Below are positions 16,198 to 24,886 of a stretch of DNA of 49,268 bases, piece after piece. This DNA comes from JBFGCM01 sp041581135 (GTDB taxonomy: Bacteria; Actinomycetota; Acidimicrobiia; Spongiisociales; UBA5794), in contig JBFGCM010000017.1 of the NCBI GenBank assembly GCA_041581135.1, forward strand, positions 1-49,268, in the 5' to 3' direction. Made by a program: the position numbers and the translations under genes. Under the pieces are notes generated by a model. That model was not told the DNA's origin and did not search any database. It saw nothing but the letters and a program-made list of their open reading frames with translations. Positions within the stretch are counted from its first letter, which is position 1. Each line of letters opens with the position of its first letter.

Positions 16198-17558
16198 CCG
16201 CCGAACCCCCCACCCGCGACCCTCTCTGTGTCCGAGCCGTCACCCGCCGCCGCTTCCTCGCCGCAGTGGGGGCAGGCGCCGCCGTTGCCGCGACCGGTCC
16301 TTACGCATTGAGTCTCTGGGGCCGGGCCCCGGCGCTGGCCGCTCCGGCCCCGTCGCCGGGCGCGCTGGGTCGATCGTCCGCCGGCCGCACGCTGGTGGTG
16401 CTCGAGATGGGAGGCGGCAACGACGGGCTCAACATGATCGTTCCCCACGCCTCGAGCCGGTATCACGACCTGCGGGGCGACCTGGCCGTAGCCGATCCGA
16501 TCGACCTCGATGGAGAGATCGGCCTCCATCCTGCGCTCGGCACCGTGGCCGAGCGCTACCGACGCGGCGAAGTTGCGGTCGTGGAAGGCATCGGATACCC
16601 CGATCCCGATCTCTCGCACTTCGCCTCGATGTCGACATGGTGGTCGGCGGCTCCGGGCAGCAGCGCCGGAACGGGATGGCTGGGACGCTATCTGGACGGA
16701 ACTGTGGGTACCGACGACCCCCTCGCCGGCGTCACGATCGGCCCCGGTCCGAATCCGGCGCTCCTCGGCGACTCGTCCTTCGTGGTCGCCATCCAGGACG
16801 TGACCGGCTTGACCCCGACCGTTCCGGGCTGGATCGACGACCCCGATGAGCTCATGGCGATGTGGGCGGGCTTCGCGCCACCCGGCCCGGACGACCGATC
16901 CCTTCTCGGCACCGTCCAGGCCGCCATGAGCGGCACGGTGGCAGCCGCAGAGACCCTGGCCGACGTGCTGCGCGGGATCCTCCCCGGCGAAGATCCCGGC
17001 AACGGCGACGGCGACGGCGCCGCCACGATGATGCGCCCTGGACGGCGGCAAGGACTGCCGCAGTACCTGGCGCTCGCCGCCGGCTTGGTGATCTCACCAC
17101 AACCGCCGCGGGTCATCTACATCCACGGGTGGGGAGACTTCGACACCCATGAAACGCAGGCGGCTCGTCACGCGCAGATGATGGAAGATCTCGACAGCGG
17201 GCTCGGCGCGTTCTTCGACACAGTGGAGCGGGCCGGTCACGAAGACCGGGTCACCGTGATGACCACCTCGGAGTTCGGACGTTGCGCCGCCTCGAACGGA
17301 AGTGGGACGGATCACGGCACCGCTTCGTCACATCTGGTATTGGGGTCGGCGGTGGCAGGGGGACGTCATGGGTCCGCCGCCGACCTCAAGCGGCTGGACG
17401 CTCGCGGCAACCTGGTGCACACCGTCGACTTCCGCAGCTACTTCGCGTCGGTACTGGGAGGGTGGCTCCACGCTGACCCAGCCGGCATCTTGGGTGGAGA
17501 GCACGAGTCGCTCGGCTTGTTCGCACCGCCGATGCGCTCCGCGGCCGGACCCATCTGA
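16194..17558 (+). CDS. DUF1501 family protein with Tat signal
   Basis: About 454 residues. The N-terminus has a twin-arginine motif (TRRRFLAAVG, residues 17-26) followed by a hydrophobic AAVAATG stretch, so it is probably exported folded by Tat. The mature part has the DUF1501 (alkaline-phosphatase/sulfatase-like fold) features LEMGGGNDGLNMIVPH, HPALG, SHFASMSTWWSA, GWGDFDTHETQ and TSEFGRCAASNGSGTDHGTAS. The last of these resembles the conserved EFGR...DHG metal-site motif of the family. Function unproven; usually paired with DUF1800. The start ATG overlaps the preceding stop, which rejects longer upstream frames. Confidence 0.88.
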   Translation: MTAEPPTRDPLCVRAVTRRRFLAAVGAGAAVAATGPYALSLWGRAPALAAPAPSPGALGRSSAGRTLVVLEMGGGNDGLNMIVPHASSRYHDLRGDLAVADPIDLDGEIGLHPALGTVAERYRRGEVAVVEGIGYPDPDLSHFASMSTWWSAAPGSSAGTGWLGRYLDGTVGTDDPLAGVTIGPGPNPALLGDSSFVVAIQDVTGLTPTVPGWIDDPDELMAMWAGFAPPGPDDRSLLGTVQAAMSGTVAAAETLADVLRGILPGEDPGNGDGDGAATMMRPGRRQGLPQYLALAAGLVISPQPPRVIYIHGWGDFDTHETQAARHAQMMEDLDSGLGAFFDTVERAGHEDRVTVMTTSEFGRCAASNGSGTDHGTASSHLVLGSAVAGGRHGSAADLKRLDARGNLVHTVDFRSYFASVLGGWLHADPAGILGGEHESLGLFAPPMRSAAGPI

Positions 17559-17574
17559 GACCTGGTGCTGCGGC

Positions 17575-17580
17575 TAGCGT
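17575..17580 (+). promoter_or_regulatory. Putative leaderless -10 box before the nuclease lipoprotein
   Basis: TAGCGT ends 6 nt before the GTG at 17587, just after the DUF1501 stop. It suggests an independent leaderless transcript for the nuclease gene. Confidence 0.4.
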
Positions 17581-17586
17581 GCCGCT

Positions 17587-18486
17587 GTGGCCGGACGTGT
17601 CATCCTCGCCGTCTGTGTGTTGCTCGTGGCAGCGTGTGGCGATTCCGCCACTCCTCCCACGGCCGGCACCGGGGAGACCCTGCCCGGCTCGAACGAAGAC
17701 ACCACTCCCCCGGGAACCGGCGGACCGCCACCCACCGTCGTCGTGCCACCCGGACAGGAGGTGACGGTGCGCGCCGTGCTCGACGGAGACTCCCTGGCGG
17801 TCGAGCTCGACGGCGAGCGGGAGGAGGTGCGCCTATTGGGGGTGAACGCACCGGAATCCGACGAGTGCTTCGGCGAGGACGCTCACGACCTGATGGCGAC
17901 CCTGGTGGGCGACACGGTGATCCTGGTGCGAGATTCCGAGGCGGACCGCGACCAGTTCGGCCGCCTCCTTCGCTATGCGTACTCCGATGGAGTGTTCCTC
18001 AACGACGTGCTCCTGCGACGTGGCGCCGTCCTGGCCTTGTCGGGTGATCACGAATTGGAGCGTCAGTTCCGCGATTCGGAGGAAGCGGCATTCGAAGCGG
18101 GCTTCGGCCTGTGGGGCGTCGGGGTGTGCGGCAACCAAGGTTCCACCGAGGTCCGCATCATCGACGTGGAGTACGACCCGCCCGGGCGGGACTCCGAGAA
18201 CCGAAACGGCGAGTGGGTCGCCATCGGCAACACCGGGGCGATTGAGATCGACATGTCCGGATGGGTCCTTCGCGACGAGTCGAGCCGGCATCGGTACCGA
18301 TTCGATGGGTACACCATCGCACCGGGCCAGACCATCCAGGTGCGGGTCGGATGTGGCGACGACACCGCCGAAGAGGTCTTCTGGTGCAACGACGACCCGG
18401 TCTGGTCCAACGGCGGCGACACAGCACTGCTGCTCGACGCCAACGGCAACGTCGTCGACCGGTACCACTACGCCGGCGACTTCTGA
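17587..18486 (+). CDS. Secreted lipoprotein: staphylococcal-nuclease-like domain plus lamin-tail domain
   Basis: 299 residues. The N-terminus has a lipobox (LLVAAC, C17), so it is probably lipid-anchored outside the membrane, followed by a Thr/Pro/Gly linker to about residue 55. Residues 58-175 form a thermonuclease (SNase) fold. D66 lies in LDGDS, R82 and E90 in VRLLGVNAPE, and R126 in FGRLLRYAY, covering most catalytic positions; the usual second aspartate is N87, a change found in many SNase homologues. Residues 185-297 form a lamin-tail (LTD) beta-sandwich (GEWVAIGNTG, DMSGWVLRDES, YTIAPGQT). It likely degrades extracellular nucleic acid, with LTD aiding surface or DNA binding. GTG start by context. 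Confidence 0.85.
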   Translation: MAGRVILAVCVLLVAACGDSATPPTAGTGETLPGSNEDTTPPGTGGPPPTVVVPPGQEVTVRAVLDGDSLAVELDGEREEVRLLGVNAPESDECFGEDAHDLMATLVGDTVILVRDSEADRDQFGRLLRYAYSDGVFLNDVLLRRGAVLALSGDHELERQFRDSEEAAFEAGFGLWGVGVCGNQGSTEVRIIDVEYDPPGRDSENRNGEWVAIGNTGAIEIDMSGWVLRDESSRHRYRFDGYTIAPGQTIQVRVGCGDDTAEEVFWCNDDPVWSNGGDTALLLDANGNVVDRYHYAGDF

Positions 18487-18496
18487 TCGGCTCCGC

Positions 18497-19777
18497 TCAG
18501 GGCTGCGCCGGCACCTGGCACTCGGGGGCAGGGGCTCCGCTACCGGCTTGGCCCTCCCACACCTCGGGATCGATCGAGCCGGGCAGGAAGTCATCCGTGG
18601 CGAGGAACCGGATGATGGCTCGATACAAGGCCTCGGCATAGGCCTGCTGGAACTCCGCCGTTCGGAGCAGCACCGCCTCGGACGGGTTCGAGATGTAGGC
18701 ACCCTCGGCGATGACGGTGGGTACATCGGAGCGGCGCAAGAGCCCGTAATACTGCGTCTGCCCGTCGCGAGGGCTGAGCCGGGACTTGGCCCCGACGACG
18801 TCCGAGCCCACCCAGTCGGCGTCGAACCTACTGAAGCTGCGTTGGAACTCGGCAGCCAGAATCGAGGCGAGTCGGCGCGAGTCGTCGATCTGGCTCTGGT
18901 AGAAGACATCGCTGCCGGGGAAGTCGAGGTCCACCTCGTGGCCGGCGTTGTTGTGGATGGAGACGGCCACGTCGGCGCCGGCGGCATTCGCCAACGTCGC
19001 CCGAAACGTGAGCCCCGCTTCGAGATCGCCGCCCATCACCGCCGGCGGCCGCGTCAAGATCACTCGTGCCACCGCCGGCACGTCGTTGCCCGTGTAGATG
19101 CCGCCTCCGCCCCAATCGATGGCGTGTGGCTCGGAAAGCAGATCCCGCAGACGCAGCGCGATCTCCAGGTTGATGGTCTTCTCCTGGAGACCATCGGCGC
19201 CGACGGCGCCGATGTTGGGGCCACCGTGGCCGGCATCGATCACCACGACTGCGTCGGACAGGTCGAATCCCTCGCCGGGCGGCCCATTGTCGGCCCGTGC
19301 TGCCACGTTGACTTCGGTCTCGCGCACCCAGGCCGTTTCATCACAGGGTGTGAACACCTGAAACCACTCTCCAGCCCTCCCGAGCACCGGGAGGACGAGG
19401 TTCTCGTGTGCCCGCACGAACGGCGCATCGCCCGGCGAGACGACCAGATCGGCGCCGCCGGCGGAGATCGTTGCCACACCGACGCCGGCGAAGTCCGGGG
19501 CGACTCCCGGGACAGGGGCCGGCGCCGGCGGCAGCGGGTCTGGGGCCCCGATGGGCACCCAGCCCGCGGGCAGCGTGGTCGTGGTGATGGAGGACGAGGT
19601 TGGCGGCGGGGGCGGGGCGGTGGTGGTGCCGGTGCCGGTGGAGGGGATCGTGGTGGTCGTGGCCAGGCCCTCGGGTGGCTCGTCGCCGGCATCGAATCGC
19701 GGCATGAACACAGCAGTGGCAAAGACCAGGACCGGAACGGCGAGCAGCACGGCCGATCGGCGGACCCACTTGCTCAC
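18497..19777 (-). CDS. N-acetylmuramoyl-L-alanine amidase (Amidase_3), membrane-anchored
   Basis: About 426 residues. An N-terminal transmembrane anchor (AVLLAVPVLVFATAVFM) is followed by a Thr/Pro-rich linker (35-95), a small SH3-like beta domain (about 98-160) and an AmiC-type catalytic domain from residue 175. The zinc ligands H184 (DAGHGG), E199 and H275 (SIHNN) and the catalytic E358 (AEGAYISN) are all present. It cleaves the lactyl-peptide bond of peptidoglycan outside the membrane. The GTG start overlaps the stop of the upstream paralogue (GTGA), so the pair is one operon. It ends convergently 10 nt from the nuclease gene. It is the anchored partner of the lipoprotein amidase at 19774. 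Confidence 0.9.
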   Translation of the reverse strand: MSKWVRRSAVLLAVPVLVFATAVFMPRFDAGDEPPEGLATTTTIPSTGTGTTTAPPPPPTSSSITTTTLPAGWVPIGAPDPLPPAPAPVPGVAPDFAGVGVATISAGGADLVVSPGDAPFVRAHENLVLPVLGRAGEWFQVFTPCDETAWVRETEVNVAARADNGPPGEGFDLSDAVVVIDAGHGGPNIGAVGADGLQEKTINLEIALRLRDLLSEPHAIDWGGGGIYTGNDVPAVARVILTRPPAVMGGDLEAGLTFRATLANAAGADVAVSIHNNAGHEVDLDFPGSDVFYQSQIDDSRRLASILAAEFQRSFSRFDADWVGSDVVGAKSRLSPRDGQTQYYGLLRRSDVPTVIAEGAYISNPSEAVLLRTAEFQQAYAEALYRAIIRFLATDDFLPGSIDPEVWEGQAGSGAPAPECQVPAQP

Positions 19778-20928
19778 GGTTGCTCCACGACCCGACAGCT
19801 CGCCGTGCTGGCGGACCCGGCATCGCCGTCGAATACCTCAGGCTCGTTGATCTGCCCGGCGCGTTCGGTCGTCGTCAAGAACCGCACGATCGCCCGGTAG
19901 ACGGCCTCGGCGTATGCGATCTTGTATTCCGCTGTGTCGATCACCGCGGCTTCGCTGGGGTTGGTCATGTACAGACCTTCGACGATGGCGGCAGGCATCT
20001 CGGCGCGCCGCAGGAGACCGTAGTAGTCGTCTCCGCTGTCGGGATCGACGCGAGCGCGAGCCCCGATGACGCGGCCACCCCGCCACTCGGCGTCGAACTG
20101 GGCGAAACTCCTCATCAGCTCGTAGTGCAGCAGGCCGGCAAGTCGATCCGAGTCGGCCTGCCCCACCGAGTAGTACACCTCGGGCCCGGGCTCGTCGCGA
20201 GCCAGCTGGGGCACCGAGTTGTTGTGTATCGAGACCAGCACATGTGCTCCGGCTCCGCGAGCGACCTGGGACCGATGACCCAAACCGAGCTCGTAGTCGC
20301 CGGCGTCCGGCCCGGAGGAATCGCGAGTGAGGACGACGAGACCCGCCGCCGGATACCCGGAACCAGGCATCACCGCGCCGGTCTGCCAGTCGACCGTGTT
20401 GGCACGCCGGAACAGGTCACGAGCGAGCTCGGCTATCTCGAGGTTCACGTGGGATTCGCGCATGCCGCTGTCGGCAACGGCGCCCCAGTCCCGGCCACCA
20501 TGCCCCGGATCGAGCGCGATGGCGGCGTCCGCCAGGTCGATGGGTAGAGCGGCCGGAACGGCAGCAGGGATGAGCTGAACCTCGGAGTCGAGCACCCACG
20601 CCGGGTCGTTGCACGGGGTGGTGATGTGGAGCCATTCACCGTTGCGGTCGTCCACGCCCACCACGATCCCTTCGTGCATCCGCAGAAAACCCACACCACG
20701 CGGCTCTGCGGCGATGTCGGCTCCGCCGGCGCGCACCACGGCGACGCCACGACTCACGTCCCGCAAGAGGGTCGTGGAGGTCGTCGTGACGGGCACCGAA
20801 GTCACGGTCGGCTCGGCGTGCAGCTCCCCGGCCGCGGCACCGTCGATCAGGGAGGGCTCGATGCCGGCGCACGAGGCGAGCACCATGGCAAAGCCGACGA
20901 GGGCGAGACGCGGTGGGGTGGCGAACAC
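19774..20928 (-). CDS. N-acetylmuramoyl-L-alanine amidase (Amidase_3), lipoprotein
   Basis: About 384 residues. The signal peptide ends in a lipobox (MVLASC, C20), so it is predicted to be lipid-anchored. A short linker leads to an SH3-like domain (VRAGGADIAAEPRG...) and an Amidase_3 catalytic domain with ALDPGHGGRDWGAV, the zinc-binding glutamate in MRESHVNLEI, the histidine in SIHNN and the catalytic glutamate in IVEGLYMTN. It is paralogous to the next gene downstream, with which it shares domain order and a GTGA overlap. A GATAAT box 6 nt before the GTG start supports this start. The two enzymes probably act in cell separation or wall turnover. Confidence 0.9.
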   Translation of the reverse strand: MFATPPRLALVGFAMVLASCAGIEPSLIDGAAAGELHAEPTVTSVPVTTTSTTLLRDVSRGVAVVRAGGADIAAEPRGVGFLRMHEGIVVGVDDRNGEWLHITTPCNDPAWVLDSEVQLIPAAVPAALPIDLADAAIALDPGHGGRDWGAVADSGMRESHVNLEIAELARDLFRRANTVDWQTGAVMPGSGYPAAGLVVLTRDSSGPDAGDYELGLGHRSQVARGAGAHVLVSIHNNSVPQLARDEPGPEVYYSVGQADSDRLAGLLHYELMRSFAQFDAEWRGGRVIGARARVDPDSGDDYYGLLRRAEMPAAIVEGLYMTNPSEAAVIDTAEYKIAYAEAVYRAIVRFLTTTERAGQINEPEVFDGDAGSASTASCRVVEQP

Positions 20929-20934
20929 CGCGGG

Positions 20935-20940
20935 ATTATC
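20935..20940 (-). promoter_or_regulatory. Putative leaderless -10 box before the amidase operon
   Basis: GATAAT on the minus strand ends 6 nt before the GTG at 20928. Confidence 0.4.
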
Positions 20941-20993
20941 TCACCGGCGTGGACGTACTCGGCCCCGGCACCACCCACGATGCCGGTGCTGGA

Positions 20994-23129
20994 TCAGTCC
21001 GCGGCCTCGCCGCCGCCTGCAGAGACGGGCACCGGGAGGCGGACCGTGAACCGCGCTCCGGAACCGTTCGGGCGGTCGCTCACGGTGATGGACCCACCGT
21101 GCGCCTCCACGAGAGCCCGGACCAGATAGAGCCCGATCCCGGTGCCGGGCTTCGCCTCATCGGTCCCCAGGCGATGGAACCGCTGGAAGATCACTTCGCG
21201 GTGCTCGGGCGCGATCCCCGGCCCATGGTCGTCGACGTGCACCAACACTGCCGATGCCGTCATCTCGGCGTGCAGTTCGATGGGCAGATGCTCCGGACTG
21301 TATTTCGCCGCGTTCTCGAGAAGATTGACCAGCACCTGCCGCAGCCGTTGCGGATCGACCAGCAGACCATCGGGGGCGTTCTCGGAGTCCACCACGATGG
21401 TGCGTTCCGGGTAGCCGTGCCTGACCACCTCGGATGCCTCCGCGGCGACCGCCGCCAACGAGACCGGCCGCAGGTTGAGCCTCAGTCTGCCCGCCTCGAG
21501 CCGCGAGGTGTCCAGCAGGTTCCCGATCATCGCTTCCAGAACCGAGGATTCCCGACGGATGTCCTCGATGAAGCTCTTCAGTCGTGCGTCGTCCACCTGC
21601 TCCGAGAGGATCGCCGAGAACCCCACGATGGCAGTGAGCGGCGTCCGCAACTCATGGGAGATGGCCGCCACGAAGTCGTTCTTGAGACGATCGAGATCCT
21701 CGAGACGGGCAACCGCGGCCCGCTCGCTCTCGAGCAGCTTCGCCGTGTGCAGCGAGAGCGCCGCCTGAGAGGCGAGCCCACTCACAATCGACAAATCGGT
21801 GTCGCGGTAGGTGGCCGGATCCGCCGACCCATAGGACACCACCCAGCCGAGATGGCGCACGGCACGTCGAATCGGCACCACCATGACGCGCGTCACCCCC
21901 ATGGATCCGAACACCGGATGGCTGAGTTCCGCGTTCGTCAATGTCAGTGGGGAACGGAGACGGCTCCGCAGCGGCGCGAGACCACCGTCGAAATGGTCTC
22001 CGTCGAGCAATGCGTCGATGAGATCGATGACGCCCTCGCCGCGACCGGCGACCGCGATCCGCTGCGGGGTGGTGCCCTCGAGCTCGAACGCGACGGTCGT
22101 GTCGTCGCCCAGGACCTCGTTGACGCCGTCGGCGATCACCGTGAGCACGCCCGGGATGTTCAGCTGGTTGGCCGCTTGGGCCACGGTGTTCAGGACGAGT
22201 TGGGAGCGGCGCCGAGATGACCGTTCGCCCTGGATGAGCTTGGCCACGCTCACCACCGAAGCAGCGCGATCGATGAAGCGTCGTGCTCGCCGCAACCGTG
22301 CCCGGGTGACACCGCCGGGGTCGACCTGGTCGAGAATCACCACCCCGAGTCGATCAGACTGATCGTGGAGCGGGAACAGCGCCACCGAACGAACCCCGAT
22401 GGGTTCCACCCACTGGGAGGGAACCACCTGGCCACCGCCATCGGCTCGCTCGATCACCTCGGGTTCGCCGCTGGAAAGCACCCTGCGCACCGCAGGGAAG
22501 TCGCCGTCGATGGTGCGCAACAGGCTCCAGAGCCGAATATCGGGCTCGCCGTTGGCGAACTCGCTTGCTCCGGGGAACAGCCTGCCGTCTCGGTCGAGCA
22601 CGAGGATCGACGCCCGGTCGAACCCGCTGACCCTGGCGATCGAGCGGGCGATAGACGACAACAGGAGGGGTAGCTGGTCACTCATGTTGAGCGTCCCGAA
22701 CATGTCGAGCATCAACTCGGCCTCGTCGGCGCGGGCACGTTCACGAGCGAGGGCGCGGACATTGGCGATATCGCCGGCCATCCGATGCATCGAGAGCACG
22801 GTCGCCGCGGCGTCCACCATCTGATCGACGACCACGACGGCGGCGATGCCGTCACTGGCGGGCACGGCGATGGCGGACACGTCGTCGTGCCCTTCGAGGG
22901 ACACGAGATCCCTCGACCCGAAGTCGGGCATCTGTGACTCGACACCGTCGATGAACGCGTCGATCAGGGCGGAATCGACGTCCTCGTGATTCGCCCACGG
23001 CACTGCTTCACCGTCTTCGATACACGCCAGCAGCCTGAAGCGCGCATGATCGGCCAGGCCGGCGCGGAGCTGTGCGACGAGGCGATCGATGTCTCGGAGC
23101 GTTGCCGAAACCTTGGGTGTCGTGGTCAT
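20994..23129 (-). CDS. Sensor histidine kinase with two GAF-like domains
   Basis: About 711 residues from ATG 23129, apparently soluble. Residues 1-130 are an unassigned N-terminal region. GAF-like domains occupy about 145-300 and 310-465. HisKA is at 482-545 with H492 in SHELRTPLTAI. The HATPase domain carries the N-box (LVNLLENAAKYSP), DHGPGIAPEHREVIF and GTGIGLYLVRALVEAHGG. It autophosphorylates H492 in response to a signal sensed by the GAF domains (small ligand or redox, unknown). It is divergent from a single-domain response regulator 144 nt away, its likely partner. The much longer frame upstream reads antisense through that regulator, so I reject it. Confidence 0.92.
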   Translation of the reverse strand: MTTTPKVSATLRDIDRLVAQLRAGLADHARFRLLACIEDGEAVPWANHEDVDSALIDAFIDGVESQMPDFGSRDLVSLEGHDDVSAIAVPASDGIAAVVVVDQMVDAAATVLSMHRMAGDIANVRALARERARADEAELMLDMFGTLNMSDQLPLLLSSIARSIARVSGFDRASILVLDRDGRLFPGASEFANGEPDIRLWSLLRTIDGDFPAVRRVLSSGEPEVIERADGGGQVVPSQWVEPIGVRSVALFPLHDQSDRLGVVILDQVDPGGVTRARLRRARRFIDRAASVVSVAKLIQGERSSRRRSQLVLNTVAQAANQLNIPGVLTVIADGVNEVLGDDTTVAFELEGTTPQRIAVAGRGEGVIDLIDALLDGDHFDGGLAPLRSRLRSPLTLTNAELSHPVFGSMGVTRVMVVPIRRAVRHLGWVVSYGSADPATYRDTDLSIVSGLASQAALSLHTAKLLESERAAVARLEDLDRLKNDFVAAISHELRTPLTAIVGFSAILSEQVDDARLKSFIEDIRRESSVLEAMIGNLLDTSRLEAGRLRLNLRPVSLAAVAAEASEVVRHGYPERTIVVDSENAPDGLLVDPQRLRQVLVNLLENAAKYSPEHLPIELHAEMTASAVLVHVDDHGPGIAPEHREVIFQRFHRLGTDEAKPGTGIGLYLVRALVEAHGGSITVSDRPNGSGARFTVRLPVPVSAGGGEAAD

Positions 23130-23247
23130 GAATCTCCGGTCTGACGGCCGGATCGTGGGTCTCGCCCAAGTATCGGCACGAATGGCTCGGGCATTAACTG
23201 AAGCGAGGCCGAGCGGCAGGCCGCACCTGACCCGGCCGCACAGCCCG

Positions 23248-23253
23248 TAGAAT
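23248..23253 (+). promoter_or_regulatory. Putative -10 box of the response-regulator operon
   Basis: TAGAAT lies 20 nt before the GTG start, ahead of a GAGGAGG ribosome site. The -35 region is weak. Confidence 0.35.
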
Positions 23254-23273
23254 GCTGCTCCCCGAGGAGGGTT

Positions 23274-23642
23274 GTGGACAAGACGGTTCTCGTCATCGAA
23301 GACTCGGCGTCGGTTCGCCGGCTGGTGGAGGTGTGTCTCCGCAGCCTCGGCGTGACCGTGGAATCGGCTGCCGACGGCATCGAGGGCCTCGACGCCATCG
23401 GTGAGCTGAAGCCGGACGTCGTCGTGCTCGACATCGGGCTGCCGAAGCTGGACGGCTGGGAGGTGCTGCAGCGAATGCGCGCCAATCCAGAAACCGCCGA
23501 CATCCGCGTGTTGGTGCTCACCGCCCACGCCCAGCCGGAGGTCGCCGTGCAAGCCGAAGAGGGAGGCGCCGACGCCTTCATGACCAAGCCCTTCCGACCC
23601 CTCGAACTCCGCGCCAACATCGAGAAGCTCTTGGAGGCGTGA
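23274..23642 (+). CDS. Single-domain response regulator (CheY-like receiver)
   Basis: 122 residues, a receiver domain only. The acidic pocket is in VIEDSAS, the phospho-acceptor aspartate is in VVLDIGLPKLDGWE (about D53), the switch threonine is in VLTAHA and the conserved lysine is in TKPF; all are intact. With no output domain it must act by protein-protein contact or as a phosphorelay carrier. The GTG start has GAGGAGG a few bases upstream. It is divergent from the GAF histidine kinase and overlaps the MFS transporter gene by one base (TGATG), so it may be cotranscribed with it. Confidence 0.92.
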   Translation: MDKTVLVIEDSASVRRLVEVCLRSLGVTVESAADGIEGLDAIGELKPDVVVLDIGLPKLDGWEVLQRMRANPETADIRVLVLTAHAQPEVAVQAEEGGADAFMTKPFRPLELRANIEKLLEA

Positions 23643-24886
23643 TGAGCTGGCGGCCCAGCCGGGTGAGCACCGCCGCCTGGGCCACATACGATCTGGCGAA
23701 CACCATCTTCGCCCTCGGCGTCGGCGGGCTCTACTTCGCCTCCTGGCTGTCCGACAACGACCTCCCCGACATCGCTCTCTCCTTGGCCATCGACGGCGCG
23801 ATGCTGGTCGTGATCGTCTTTGCACCCCTCATCGGCGCACGCACCGATCACGCCGGACGCCGGCTCCCCACGCTGTTGGCACTGACGGTGGCCGCCGTGG
23901 TGCCCACCTTCTTCCTCGCCAGCTTCGACATCGCCACCACGATGGCGCTGTTTGTTCTGGCGACGATCGCGTTCAACCTCGGGTCGATTGTGTACGACGC
24001 CTTGTTGCCCGACGTGAGCACTCCAGAGAACCGGGGTCGGGTGTCAGGTACCGGTGTGGGGCTCGGCTACATCGGCTCGTTCATCGCCATCGGCGCCGGG
24101 ACCCTGGTATTCGACACGTATGGCTACCCGGGCGTGTTCCGCGCCATCGCAGTGCTGTTCGCTGCGTTTGCCATTCCGACGTTCGTGTTCGTCAAGGAAC
24201 GCCCGCGGCCCCCGGCGACTACCCCCAAGCCGCGGCCGGCCGAGAGCGTTCAGCGCCTGGTCTCAGCCTGGCAGCTGTCACGGCGCTACCAAGGAGTCAC
24301 TCGATTCCTCGTCGGACGATTCTTCTACAGCGACGCCATCAACACTCTCATTGCCGGCTTCCTCACGATCCTGGCCCGCGAGGAGCTGGGGTTCACCACC
24401 GAGGCCGTCGAGAGCCTGCTCGGGCTTGGCATCGCGCTGGCCGTGGTTGGAGGGTTTGCGGGCGGACGCCTCACCGACGCGCTCGGACCCCGGCGTGTGC
24501 TGCACGGCAGCCTGGCCATGTGGATGGTGGCCATGGCGTTGGGCGTGGTCGCCATCGTCCGCGACCTCGACTGGCTGGCGTGGGGGCTTGGCGGGCTCGG
24601 CGGTTTGGCCCTGGGCGCCACATGGGCATCCGACCGGGTGTACATGGCCCGGATCTCGCCACCGCGGCACCTCGGCGAGTTCTACGGTCTCTACGCCATG
24701 GTGGGGCGCTTCGCCACCATCCTCGGACCGCTCACGTGGGGCGTCGTCGTCAACGTGCTCCACTTGCCTCGCGTCGTGGCCCTGGGCACGCTGATCGGGT
24801 TCCTGGTCGTGAGCCGTTTCATTCTCAGCGGTGTGGACGACGCCGATCGGAACTGGGATCGGGCAGATCAGCTCGTCACGGGTTAG
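23642..24886 (+). CDS. MFS transporter, UMF1 (Atg22-like) family
   Basis: About 414 residues with twelve predicted membrane helices. The N-terminal WATYDLANTIFALGVGGLYFASW is the hallmark of the UMF1 branch. Other family features are IVYDALLPDVSTPENRGRVSGTGVGLGYIGSF, between helices 4 and 5, and ISPPRHLGEFYGLYAMVGRFATILGPLTWG in the C-terminal half. The yeast relative Atg22 exports amino acids from the vacuole; bacterial substrates are unknown. The start ATG shares its first base with the stop of the response regulator (TGATG). It ends with a 4-base convergent overlap with the phosphoribosyltransferase. Confidence 0.9.
   Translation: MSWRPSRVSTAAWATYDLANTIFALGVGGLYFASWLSDNDLPDIALSLAIDGAMLVVIVFAPLIGARTDHAGRRLPTLLALTVAAVVPTFFLASFDIATTMALFVLATIAFNLGSIVYDALLPDVSTPENRGRVSGTGVGLGYIGSFIAIGAGTLVFDTYGYPGVFRAIAVLFAAFAIPTFVFVKERPRPPATTPKPRPAESVQRLVSAWQLSRRYQGVTRFLVGRFFYSDAINTLIAGFLTILAREELGFTTEAVESLLGLGIALAVVGGFAGGRLTDALGPRRVLHGSLAMWMVAMALGVVAIVRDLDWLAWGLGGLGGLALGATWASDRVYMARISPPRHLGEFYGLYAMVGRFATILGPLTWGVVVNVLHLPRVVALGTLIGFLVVSRFILSGVDDADRNWDRADQLVTG

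Noticed and set aside
20994..23825. 943-residue version of the histidine kinase
   Set aside because: The extension runs antisense through the response regulator and the start of the MFS gene, and contains low-complexity Arg-rich sequence.
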